This document shows, piece by piece, positions 43,101 to 54,000 of a stretch of 64,000 nucleotides of DNA. Each line of letters begins with the position of its first letter. Within the stretch, counting starts at the first letter, position 1. The notes beneath the pieces are model-generated. The model searched no databases. It had not been told where the DNA came from and saw only the letters and a program-made list of their open reading frames with translations. The position numbers and the translations under genes were made by a program. Source of the DNA: Pomphorhynchus laevis (lineage: Eukaryota; Acanthocephala; Palaeacanthocephala; Echinorhynchida; Pomphorhynchidae); contig WNNJ02001008.1 of NCBI GenBank assembly GCA_012934845.2, positions 16,931 to 80,930 on the forward strand, written 5' to 3'.

Positions 43101-46100
43101 TGAAAATAAGACTAATCCCGAGATAGCTCAGGTACACCATAAGCGCATCTACACGATCCCTCTTAAAGACAGACATTGGGCCCGTTAAGGAAACCCTTGA
43201 ATTTATTCAAGTCTGACCCAGCGGTCCATTTTGCCGTAATGGTGAACCCCAGGTATCACACTCGACGTTGTATAAATGTAAGTGGTTGATTATTCAAAAT
43301 GTAAGAGAGAACTGAGAGTGCTAGTCTTTTAAGCGTTTTCTTTGTTGCAAAGGCGCCATGGAAGACAATCACCCGCGATTTAGAGGCGTTGAGAAGAAGA
43401 TTGGATGAGGGTGACTGATCTTTTAATCTTAAAAGAAACGGCTGATCTCCGAGACTACATCTTTTTATCTGCGTCCAGAGAATAGAGCTGTGGGATTTTG
43501 AAGCACCGAAACTTAATTTCCTGACATAGTTTTACATAATTTTTGACATAGCTTTACATTTTAATGAAAATAAAATTATAGACACGAATGTCAATTACAA
43601 ATTTCCATTATTAGCTTTCGACTGGATGGTTGTCCTTTGAAAGTGTGTAATCAAGTGTATGTTTGTCCTTTTCTTTTTGAAAAGAACAAACAGTCGAAGG
43701 TTAGCAACTAAAGGAAATTTATAATAAATACATGTGTCTAAAATGCTCTTTGCCATGTTGGCGAAATTTTATTTTCACCAATATGAAACAATCTTTATCT
43801 AATCTAATCTTATTAATCTTTATTTTAAAATACTGTATTATGGGCATTTTGGATATACTGCTGTGTTGGCATGCGTGTAATTGTAATTTATTTCCAGATT
43901 CAAAGTATGTACCTCGTGCCGTTTTACTCGATCTTGAACCTGGAACAATGGAAGCTGTTCGCATTGGCACACTCGGTAAACTATTCAATCCAGATAGTCT
44001 TGTATTTGGTAGCAGTGGTGCCGGAAATAATTGGGCAAAAGGACATTATACAGAAGGCGCTGAACTTGTCGATAGAGTTCTAGAAGTTTTAAGAAAAGAA
44101 TCAGAGAATTGTGATTGCTTACAGGTCACTCAATGTTGCCTAAGTTGATTAAATCTGGTTTCATATAATAAACGCTTACGTAAATACGCTGCTCGCTAAT
44201 TACGCTTTCGCTAGCGTAATTAGCTTTTTATTAAATTTTAAATCAATTTCTTTCTCTATAAATTAACAAATTTCTCATATATCAAATTAATAAAATCTTT
44301 CTATAGATTAAGATCGGTTTATTTCTCCCTAAATACATTAAAAAATCTTCACGTAAATTTAGACCGAATTTCTCGGTCTAAATTTTTCTCAAAGTGTTTG
44401 AGAAAGGCTATCATAGATTAATGAGAAATATCATAGATTATTTAATATAATAATATAATTTTTAAATATTTAATGATATAAATTTTATGAAAATTTCATA
44501 AATGTTACAAATTTTATGAAATTTAATATTTAATATTTTTGATTTTGTAATTGTTTATCTTTAATTTGTAGTTTTCCAAAGTAGACTTGAATTTATAATT
44601 TTCTTTTGATATAAAGCATTTTGCTGTTATGATAAGCGGCATATTGGAATTTACATTCTTCATTATCTGGTTTTGTTTGGCGTTCATCGATCTGACATGT
44701 CAATCGCAGCGAATTATATTTTTCATAGCCTTTCTCTTATAGCCATATCTCCCACGGCCTTTTCCTTTATGGAAATAATAAAATAAATTCATCAGTTATT
44801 TAGTGGCTTAACATAAAGGCTAATCTTCATCAGTCGCTTTCACATTATCCTCGTGTAGTTCTTTTTAATTCTAATAGCATCACTGTACACTGCAATAAGC
44901 GTGGGTGGACCTCATCAACAGTGAGCCCACGCCTATATTTCGTGTTTCGGTCCTGTTACTGCTTCTGCTCAACTCCTTGGCGCCGAAATGCATTTCGGCG
45001 AGAAGGAGTTTTGATATTTGCGTATTTTAGCTTAACGGAATTCATACAAATCTTGAACAAAATAATAATAATTTAATAATCGAACATTTCCTTCACTGTT
45101 AGCAGTTTAGCTTAAAATTATAATAAACCAAAATTAATTGATTAATTAATTAATTTATTAATCAAAATTAATATATAATTATAATATTAATTAATATTAA
45201 TAATTTATAATTACTAATATTATAATTATAAATTAATTATTAATTATTAATAATTATTAATTATGGTTAATTAATTTATATTGAAAAGGCTGTCTGCTAG
45301 ATACACCGCTACGTACCCAATATTACAGTCATTTGGTAATAGTTTTAAGATAATAAAGTCAATGATTTTAAGGAAGTTTTTAAGCAATAAATAGTCTTAA
45401 CAACAATTTAAAGTAAGGAAGTTTTTAAGCAATAAATAGTCTTAACAACAATTTAAGCTTAAGATGGATAACTTAACATGTGAAAAGACCACACATTGTT
45501 ATTTATACGCTTCACAAGTTGTTTGTTTTTAGGGATTTCAATTGGTTCATTCATTGGGAGGAGGTACGGGTTCCGGGATGGGCACTTTGCTAATCGGCAA
45601 AATTCGAGAAGAATTTCCGGACAGAATCGTGACCACGTTTAGTGTGATACCTTCGCCGAAGGTAAGGTTTGTTAAGTTTAAAATTTATAATTATCTGTTG
45701 ATTACTAATAATTTTGAACTAATAATTTAAAAGTCAAATTAATAAGCAATTTTAATCACAAATGGATTAGTAATGTGAAGATATTTCTAATTTATAATTA
45801 TGTACTTATTGTGAAGACGTATTGCAAACTGCAATTAATATGTTATTATAACCTGAAATAATCCACAAGCTGTAAACGTTTGTAGACTATGAATGTTCAG
45901 CTATGCCAAATAACGATTGTAATTGATTTTAAAATTTTTGTTTCTGATTTAATATTTGTAATATTATTGTAATTATAATATAAATATTATATTGTAATAT
46001 TTATAACATATTTTATAAAAACATATTTTTAATATTTAACAATTTAAAATTTAATCATGTTTGAGTGTTGCAAATTTAGTTTTTCTCGAACTTATACTGA

Positions 46101-49100
46101 ACTTTATATTCCACTTATTAAAAAATTGAACATTAAATAACCTTTAAAATTGTATTTTAAACAATTTAACATTGAATACCATTTAAAAATCTAAATTTTA
46201 AATTCAGATTTAATCTAGATTCTCGAAAAACTTATTTCTAAAAAATAAATTATTGACAAGCAATATTATGATACAATATTTAAGTAATATAATAGTATTG
46301 TATAATAATATTATATAATAGTATACAATATTATATAATACAATTATATAGAATAATGAGCGTATATGCTTTGGTGCCTGACTTTGTAATAAAGTCGAGG
46401 TATGTTAACCAAATCAGCAACATCAGGATCTTGTACGACGAAGATCCTATCAGGACGAGCTCTTTTAACATTGACACTAATTTTATATCTTCCAGGTTAC
46501 GTTCAATGAACATTTCCTAATATGTACGGATCACTGAGTCGGGAATCTGCTCACGTAGTATATCGAGATACTTTCTTACTGTGATAGTTCCACTCATCAG
46601 TTCTATGAGACCTCGTTGAAAGAATGCATACGGATCCTCATTACCTGACATCTGGTCTACAATTTCTCCTATTAGTGGCCAAAATAAATCCGGAACCACC
46701 TAGAAGAATGCGTGCATCATCCCGAGGTCATTACCTGTGAAATGATGGGCAAGAATTTTAATAGTATCGATAGGGTGACGAGCTATAGGGAGTTGACGAC
46801 TATATTGCTCATTACCCTTATCGCTTTGCTGGTCGAAGGTTTCAAAAGCCCAGATAAGAAGTAAATCTTGAGCTGATCTTCGTGAACCCAATATCCTGCA
46901 TCATCTACCCAGTACTCAAAATCCAGATGGATTATTTTCTGGGGTTCTATCATAAATATGTAGGCGTAGGGTTAAGTATTGGCGTCCGGCAAAGTAAGCG
47001 TTGATTCAGTCTGATGTTTATCAGTGTCTAAATCAATTCCCAAGATTACATTTACTGCCTATTGGAAAGCTTGCACCTGATATGTAACTGAGTTACTAGA
47101 ACCCCCACATAGTTCAGGTTCATGCATCTGGTTTAGATGGCATGACTCAGGCAAGTCAATAGTCAGTTGTAATAACTGAGCTCTTGATACTTCTGCTTAC
47201 ATTCGTTGAATTGACTGCCATCATTTAATTACTTTTTCCTATAATGTTTCTTTCCTGCCTTTCGCTGTCAGTCGAAAAGCCATCTCGTGTGGTATTTATG
47301 ACACAGAATACACGTAGCTACGTTGGAAATATAATTATGTTATAATACAATATTATAATAGCTTTATTATAATTACTAAATAGGCATTTTTTGAATTACT
47401 CAACTGTATAATCTGCGTCTTGTTTCAAATTATTATGGCCTTTGTAATTTTACATAACGGGTTTTCAAATGCAATATATTCATAATAATATTCATGTTTC
47501 TAAATGTTATTTCTGCAATTTAAACTTATAAAATAAAGATTTATCTTAAAAGTTTTAATGATTACTTTCCAACACGATAAGGAGTTATCTTATCTTGAAT
47601 TGCATCTTAAATTGATGCAAACAATTTGCATCATTATGTTGTCAAAGTATTAATTTTGTTTGATTAATAGAAATATAATATACAAAGTCAATATTTAATT
47701 ATAATTTTATTTAAAAAATTATGAAATATTACTAAAGAGTAATATTTTACTTGAGAAATAAAACAGATTAAATTCTTACAATATTTTCATTTGGAAAATT
47801 GAACAATTAATGTTTGTTTGTTGTAATTTATGCATTTATTTATTAATCCAAGGTATCGGATACAGTTGTCGAGCCATATAATGCGACATTATCAGTTCAT
47901 CAGCTCGTGGAAAATACAGACGAAACTTTTACTATTGATAATGAAGCATTGTACGATATTTGCTTCAGAACCCTTAAATTTACTACTCCTGCATACAAAG
48001 ATCTCAACCAACTGGTATCATCATCAATGTCTGGAATAACTACCTGTCTGAGATTTCCTGGTCAGCTTAATGCGGATCTTAGGAAATTAGCTGTAAATAT
48101 GGTTCCCTTTCCCAGATTGCATTTCTTCATGCCAGGATTTACTCCACTAACCAGTCAACAAGAACTACAGTATAAATCTATTTCGGTCCCCGAGTTAACA
48201 CAACAAATGTTCCGTTCAAACAATATGATGGCTGCTTGTGACCCGAGACGTGGTAGATATCTCACAGTTGCTGTAATATTTAGGGGCAAAATTTCAATGA
48301 AAGAAATTGACGATCAAATGTTGTTGGTGCAATCTAAAAACGCATCTTATTTTGTCGAATGGATTCCAAATAACGTAAAAACCGCAGTCTGTGATATTCC
48401 TCCTAAAGGCCTAAAAATGAGTGCAACGTTTATAGGTAAAGTAAACATTTCGAAATATATTATCTTGTAAAGGAATCAAGAATTTACAGGATCTTCAAAA
48501 CCAATTAAGTCTAATGTCATCATTTAAGTTATCTTACCTTATTATTTTTATCACAAAGATATATTGTTTGAACGATATAATATTGTTATATCGTCTTTAG
48601 GCCTTTAGGCCTAAAAATAACATTGCTTATAAAATTATTTACATTGTTAAATAACATTGTTTATATAGCATTGTTATATAAACAATATAACAATGTTTAT
48701 AACAATATAACATTACTTATTACATTGCAATTACATAAAGTACTATTTCAGCGTATATTACACCATTTGTTTTCTTATTTGCATTCCCAGGTGTAAAATA
48801 TAAACGAAGAAGAAAATAAAGTTTTATTGTCAAACTGGCATTTATCAGTATCTTGATAATACGTTCTTAATATATACATGGATAATAAATTTTAATTAAT
48901 TTTTTAATCAATTTTAATCAATATAATTAATTTAAAAAGTTTCGCCTCTAAATGCTTTTTAAGTCACAAAATTATTTCATGCATTTTTACATTTTCATGC
49001 ATTTTCAAAATATATACATACGGCTCTCATTATATTTAAAATATAGAGATAAATATAAATATATAAATAATTTATTTATTAAATATAAATATTTATATTT

Positions 49101-50374
49101 GTTTATATATTGTACTCCTGAAAGTATCATATATTTAAAAAATAAGATGGCCGAGATGTTCATAGCAGGTATTTTCGGTCATGTATGTAAACATCTTAAT
49201 TCGAACATTCGAAAATGATGGAATTTACAGCTTATAGATTTTAAAACGAAATTTACATTTTAGTGTTCACTTTCTAAATATTATCGACAATAAATGAAAA
49301 TCCGGCATTCTATATAATACCTAGGCAATGCATACTTTTGTTTTCATGCATGATATGAAATATTTGCATTGCTCATGTACACTACATAAAACACCTAGAT
49401 ATCATGAGTCCAGGTGTAAAACACCCCACCCCAACTGTACATCTTTTAGTAACAAACAGTCAAACAATAAAATATACAATGAACAACAAAATTTCTTTGA
49501 TGGGAGAACAAAGGAATCAAAAGTGATATTAGTTACTATTTAATAGGTGTTATTAGTTGCTATTTATTACAGTTTGTCCTTCGAGTGACCTTATGTCACT
49601 TAATGAGAGTTAGGTATGCATATGTATTCTGAGCTGTTAGATCAATCTTCAAAGTTGAGCATTTTTTAACACTAATATTTGATCTCGAGTAAATTTGGTT
49701 AGAAATTTTTCACATCTATTAAAGTTGGTAAAATCCATATTTTGTTATATCCGCTGCATAGAACTTCGCAGATCATCACGTTTATTGACCATCACAGGGA
49801 TAAGATTGTGCACATTGCTTTCCTATAATAAAATTGGAAATATTTTTGTCAGTGTTCAATTTCATGTTCTTGGTCTGTTTCCTTTTCGATTGTCCATTAC
49901 ATTCTGGTGTAATTTCTATGTTGAAGCAAATAGTGGTCCAATTAGTAACCTCATTACTTACAATAATCTAATGGGTTGTTGAAATTGTATGGCCTCTTTT
50001 AACTTTCCTTCCCGTATGGTTAAATAAATCAGTAGCGAATAACCTATTTTTCTATTAGATAAGCTTGTAGTTTTCAAATTTATATTTTTCTCTCAGGTAA
50101 CAATACCTCCATTCAAGAATTGTTTCAAAGAATCAGAGAGCAATTTACATCCATGTTCAGACGTAAAGCGTTTCTTCATTGGTATACTGATGAAGGAATG
50201 GACGAAATTGAATTCACTGAAGCCGAATCGAATATGTACGATCTAATAAGCGAATATCAGCAATACCAAGAAGCCACAGCAGGTGATGAGGACAATGATA
50301 TCAGTGATAGTTGTGCTTTGGATGAATTAGATCACAATGGAATTTTAGAAGATCATTCCGTTAACGGATTATAG
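37112..50374 (+). CDS. Beta-tubulin, divergent isotype, six exons, complete
   Basis: Exons: 37112-37168, 41916-42024, 43898-44124, 45533-45661, 47853-48435, 50097-50374. All junctions are GT-AG and in phase. The sum is 1383 nt, or 460 residues. Beta-tubulin pairs with alpha-tubulin, binds and hydrolyses GTP and builds microtubules. The protein starts MREI (the autoregulatory tetrapeptide) and has [10 protein letters not shown] at the N-terminal nucleotide site. It has the tubulin signature GGGTGSGMG from residue 140, [18 protein letters not shown] in the middle, and RKAFLHWYT with [10 protein letters not shown] before the tail. Many usually fixed positions differ (for example [20 protein letters not shown] in place of the common version). 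The tail is about 29 residues after EATAG, acidic but without a glutamate run or EGEF axonemal motif, and ends NGL. A specialised isotype, or a host lineage with fast tubulin evolution, would explain this. It appears intact. Confidence 0.93.
37329..37780 (+). repeat. 42-bp minisatellite, about 11 units
   Basis: Units of 42 bp (AATTTACAATAAACAAACCT, then ATATATTATAAAAATAAAGTAT) repeat from 37329 with few changes. Since 42 is a multiple of three and no stop arises on the minus strand, it produces long artificial reading frames there with a 14-residue period. They are not genes. Confidence 0.9.
37985..38100 (+). pseudogene. Fragment resembling RNA polymerase I/III subunit RPAC1
   Basis: One frame reads [19 protein letters not shown] followed by [10 protein letters not shown]. 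This recalls the C-terminal region of RPAC1/RPB3-type subunits (HF-F-IESTGA--P, then a helix ending in KC). The frame closes soon after and no neighbouring exon is found, so it is a stray fragment or pseudogene in the tubulin intron. The match is from memory of the family and is short. Confidence 0.3.
38640..39290 (-). mobile_element. Penelope-like element fragment with terminal segment
   Basis: The minus strand encodes [20 protein letters not shown] and [19 protein letters not shown], the C-terminal part of the RT seen at 63.4 kb. Before it is a shorter [12 protein letters not shown] piece. Beyond the RT end lies the terminal segment with ATTAGAGGCCGAAAC and the CAGACGTTGTATC part on the other strand. 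It is broken in the middle and lacks the palm motifs. Confidence 0.65.
39840..40190 (-). mobile_element. Penelope-like element fragment, more decayed
   Basis: It repeats parts of the neighbouring copy (the region around CAATATCATTACGAATG and the ATATCTAGATATATACCTTC stretch) followed by the terminal segment with TAACAGACGTTGTATCAG. The pieces are out of their normal order, so this is a rearranged remnant. Confidence 0.5.
40915..41280. repeat. Complex inverted repeats with three hammerhead-like motifs
   Basis: Arms containing ACTGGATTGAAGTGCA pair with TGCACTTCAATCCAGT, and shorter arms contain GACAGCTCA. The hammerhead-like parts are at 41025-41072 (minus; CTGATGA-GACT-CAAA-AGTC-GAAAC), 41095-41135 (plus, one stem II change) and 41219-41264 (plus; CTGATGA, AGTC-GAAG, then CAACATA pairing with TATGTTG). 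Core and stem II are good, but stem I is not found at any of the three. Confidence 0.45.
42025..43897 (+). other. Beta-tubulin intron 2 contents
   Basis: It is AT-rich to about 42930, then the LINE fragment at 42940-43510, then AT-rich sequence. Between 43622 and 43700 an inverted repeat (TTAGCTTTCGACTG type against CAGTCGAAGGTTAGC) flanks a short spacer. No other gene is seen. Confidence 0.5.
42940..43510 (-). mobile_element. LINE (non-LTR retrotransposon) fragment, Jockey/R1-like
   Basis: On the minus strand it reads [14 protein letters not shown] and then [10 protein letters not shown], the post-palm part of a non-LTR RT (the usual SK-VIVF and KYLGV motifs). GC content is higher than the surroundings. 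A related fragment lies at 50695-51090 and shares GGGGAACGTCCTCT and GTAACGGTGAACCCCAGGTA or near variants. Both are dead 3' pieces. Confidence 0.65.
44881..44953 (-). ncRNA. Reordered hammerhead motif, family F, all helices perfect
   Basis: On the minus strand, in order: GGACC (stem II), GAA core, ACAC (stem III), GCGTGGG (extra helix), CACTG (stem I), TTGATGA core, GGTCC (stem II), CCCACGC (extra helix), GTGT (stem III), A at the cleavage site (GTA triplet), CAGTG (stem I). Every helix is perfectly paired and, apart from the shared core, the stems differ from those of families A and B. The only core change is U for the first C of CUGAUGA. It lies in tubulin intron 3, antisense to the gene. 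Confidence 0.65.
44971..45010. repeat. Perfect hairpin next to the family F hammerhead
   Basis: AACTCCTT and AAGGAGTT enclose CGCCGAAATG and CATTTCGGCG. It is probably part of the same element as the hammerhead at 44881-44953. Confidence 0.6.
45662..47852. other. Beta-tubulin intron 4 contents
   Basis: It is AT-rich to about 46330, then the decayed antisense coding region (46340-47240), then AT-rich sequence to the next exon. Confidence 0.5.
46340..47240 (-). mobile_element. Decayed foreign coding region, possibly endogenous RNA-virus nucleoprotein
   Basis: On the minus strand an almost continuous reading frame of about 290 codons can be traced, with normal codon composition and higher GC than the intron around it. 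Segments include [51 protein letters not shown] and [15 protein letters not shown]. Soluble helical segments of this kind recall nucleoproteins of negative-strand RNA viruses integrated in invertebrate genomes. I could not name a family, and a host or transposon origin is not excluded. It is broken (a few breaks) and lies antisense inside a tubulin intron. Confidence 0.3.
48436..50096. other. Beta-tubulin intron 5 contents
   Basis: AT-rich sequence with inverted repeats built on ACAATATAACAATG near 48640-48720. A reading frame of 95 codons at 49695-49982 has no recognised motif. Confidence 0.45.
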
Positions 50375-50479
50375 CTATTGTGATTAAATATTAACTGTGT
50401 TTGTTAACTTCGTATTAAGTCACATATAAAAACTTTACGAATTTCAGAAAGTAAATATTAATTCAAAATAACTAATGTT

Positions 50480-50640
50480 GATCCATGTTTTGAAATTTTG
50501 GAGCAGGATCAATAAAACACTGATTTATTTTTATATTTAATGACTGCTGACAGCATCATAAGAAACAAAATATACGACATTTTAAAAATTTTCATTTTAT
50601 TTTGATCAATTCGTTCCATTTTTATAAAATGAATAATTTT
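50480..50640 (+). repeat. Dispersed repeat, related to 6950-7070
   Basis: It begins GGAGCAGGATCAATAAAACA and carries GCATCAT and ACAAAATATACGAC. It is a degraded relative of the family E hammerhead repeats, just downstream of the tubulin stop codon. Confidence 0.4.
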
Positions 50641-50694
50641 ATAAACATTGTATGGCTTATTTTTAGCCAGATATAAAATAAAAATAAATTAATG

Positions 50695-51090
50695 TAATAA
50701 AATCCCCTGGCCTCAAATCCAGGGGGATCTGAGCCCCCAACCGATCCAACACGCCGCCTTCCGACTGAACCACCCGGGGTCTTTCACCCCCGAAGAATCT
50801 AATCAACGCGAACTATGCTGAAAAACGAGAGACGATGAGCTTAAGATACCTTATCCTTTGCTCCGGGGAACGTCCTCTCGAAAAGAAGACTAATCCCAAG
50901 AGAGCCCAGGTACCCCAAAGGCGTACCTGGGTTTTCCCTTTCAATGACAGATGCTGAGCCCGTTCCAGGGTCCACCTAGCTTTCTTCAGGATTCGTTTAA
51001 GTCTACCCAGGTCAGCTTTCGCCGACCAGTTTACCGTAACGGTGAACCCCAGGTATTTTACTCGACTTGTGAAGGTGGGAAGTGGTTCAG
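50695..51090 (-). mobile_element. LINE fragment, related to 42940-43510
   Basis: It is GC-rich compared with its surroundings and shares stretches such as GGGGAACGTCCTCTCGAAAA and AACGGTGAACCCCAGGTA with the other LINE fragment. It is a 3' portion of the RT region, more decayed. Its AT-rich flanks (CCAGATATAAAA) repeat on both sides, possibly a target-site duplication near 50667 and 51110. Confidence 0.55.
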
Positions 51091-51099
51091 AGGCAAATA

Positions 51100-54000
51100 T
51101 AAGCCAGATATATATATCTGGCTTATTTTTAGCCAGATATAAAATTAAATTAATGTTCTTTTTACTCTGCTCGAAAATTCTAAATAATTATTGTTCGTAA
51201 ATATGGGCCAAAACAACAAACAGCAGATCTAGTCAAAGCTTATTTGAGTACAGCTTAACACAATAGTAAATATACGAAATTTCTGTAACATCAAAAAGTT
51301 AGATTTTTACCTTCGAAATTTTTTTAAATACACTTTGTATAAAGTGATTTACCAATATAATATAAATACAGAATATGTGAGTTAAATAAATTGCTTTTCA
51401 AATATTCATTTATAATTATTTCCTTGCAGAGAATATTAAATATTTATCGATCCTAAGTTAAAAGATTATTAAAATCAAAGTTAAAAGAGTTGGCTGCAAA
51501 TGCTTTACAACAAAATATTCGGAAAATCAATTGAAGACAGCCGCACCAAAACATTTGGTGCTGATATTCATTTTAAATTATTTTTATTAAATAATTTCAA
51601 TAAAAATAATTATTACAATGCCGTTATTTTACAAAATAGATTACAACTATCTTATCCAGATCCCTGTGACAACAGTTTATATCAAATCACAATAATACAC
51701 TTAGCAAATCAAGTATTGACTTGAAGCACGATACACAAAACTTTTGACTGATTTGTCTAGGTGCATCTTTGGACTTAGGAATTGCTTGTACGAAGGTAAT
51801 ACGTAGATTGATGATCTTTATAATTAACTTCTAATTTAATAATTATAATTGCTAAATTATCTTTTGCTAATTTAGTAATTATAATTATTAATATTATAAA
51901 ATATATTAATATTATATATCATATTTTCTAAAATATGTAAATATGTAAATTTACAAAAAGCATATATTACGTAATACCTAAAATTTAATTAATCATTCGT
52001 TATCATTAATTAAGAGTTATTTAGTTAATAATTGTTTTATTATGTATTTAATTTGATCAACAAAAAACATTTTATATGTCTACTGCTTTGTCTATAATTT
52101 AGTCTGTTATTCTTGGGGAAAATTTTACAGTTGCTATTGCGTTCTAGTTCCTAGAATTTCTATCAAATTATTGATCTCTATTAAATTATTTATTCATTAT
52201 TTTGCTTATTTTGTATTATTTAATTTTTTCTTAATTATAATACAAATATTTATTATCGATATTATTTTTTGCAAAATTTGAAACCCAATAAGATTAGAAA
52301 TTAAATATGTAAATATGTAAATTTACAAAAAGCATAATATTAATATTTGTAAAATTATCTTTTTAAATTTTAAATAATTAAATCATTCTAGAGAAATTTA
52401 ATATGAATATAAGTTCTTATTAAATTATTTATTATTTATTTCGCATTGGTATAAATGCAAACTGGATATTGTTTCACAGATCAATCGCCATGAATTATTT
52501 GGAATTATTTATGGGATGTCTACAATGCATTTCATTACCATCTAAAATTCTAAAATTGTGAACTTTTAAAAATTTCAAGCTATCGTTTTGTCATCTACAA
52601 ACAAAATACAATTAAATTTAATTTACATGGAACTATATCAATTATATACACTTATCTATCTTTTAGTAAAAGATGTAAACACTTTTAATAAATTCTGAAA
52701 TTCAACAAAAATATCGCACAATAGTTTTCAAAATCTCTTAGTGAGATTTACAATCGTTTTTTATTTTATTTAAATTTGTTAATTTTTTTCTTAATTATAA
52801 TACAAATATTTATTGTCGATATTATTTTTTTGCAAAATGTTGAAACTCAACAATAATAGAAAGATGCATAGTCGAGATAGAACAAATGTTGATTATAAGC
52901 TTGCTTGGAAATGTTCAGAATTGAGAAAGAAATTGGATGATATCAGGCAATCTTGAATTGCATTTGTCTTTCCATACTTGATAATGATTTTGAGGAGCTA
53001 TTCATAGTTTAAAATAGCTATTTTGAATCCTAGAATAGGTTGGGTCATAAGAATTATTTTTCGTTAGCTTGTAAGTTTTATCATTGTTTTGAACTTAAAA
53101 ACAATGATATTTATTATATCAACTTATTTATTATATCAAAATAAATATTTATGTATAATTGAAAACGATTGAAAATCAGGAAATAGTAAAATATGAATAA
53201 ATAAAATAAAATTTAATATAATATATTGCAATATAGTGTTTTGCATTATAACATAATTTTTTAAATAATCTTATAAAATAATATTATTATTTTAAATAAT
53301 ATTATTTCTATTATCATTGTTTTTAACCTAAGTTAAAAACAATGATAATATAATAATATTATTTTATATAAGATTATTTATAAATTTATTTTATAATGCA
53401 AAACATTATATAACAATATTTACACTTTTTAGGTGTCTTCATGCAATATTTTATAATATTACCGGCATGTATCGGTATCTCGGTAATATGACAACTTGCC
53501 TGGATAAGCTAAGGGAATGCACAATGATGTATACATAATAATATGTATTATTATTTTATAATAATATACATAACTAATATGTGAAACTCATTGCATTATA
53601 TTTAAAATCAGTTCAATATTATTTTTACTGTCTTGAATATTGAATACCACATAGCACATTTGTTATTAAATGTGCTATGAAATCAAATGTTATTAAATGT
53701 AACATTAAATTTATTAATAAATTAAATTTAATAAATTTAATAAATTTAATTTATTAAATTTATTAATAAATTAAATTTAATAAATTAAATTTATTTAATT
53801 TATTAAATCATCTGTTATTAAATGTGACAATGTGTTATTATATGTTTTACAATATGTTCTATTAAATGATTTGCTCGATAAACGTTATATTTTGTAGCAT
53901 GCCCCATGTTATTATATTTGCCATATTTTAATGTTAAAATAATATTATTATTTTAAATATTATTATTAATATTATTATAATATTACCTTGAGGAATCCTG

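Noticed and set aside
51500-51724. DNA polymerase B fragment of a Polinton from the phrase FGKSIEDSR
   Set aside because: One short resemblance without further polymerase motifs on either side.
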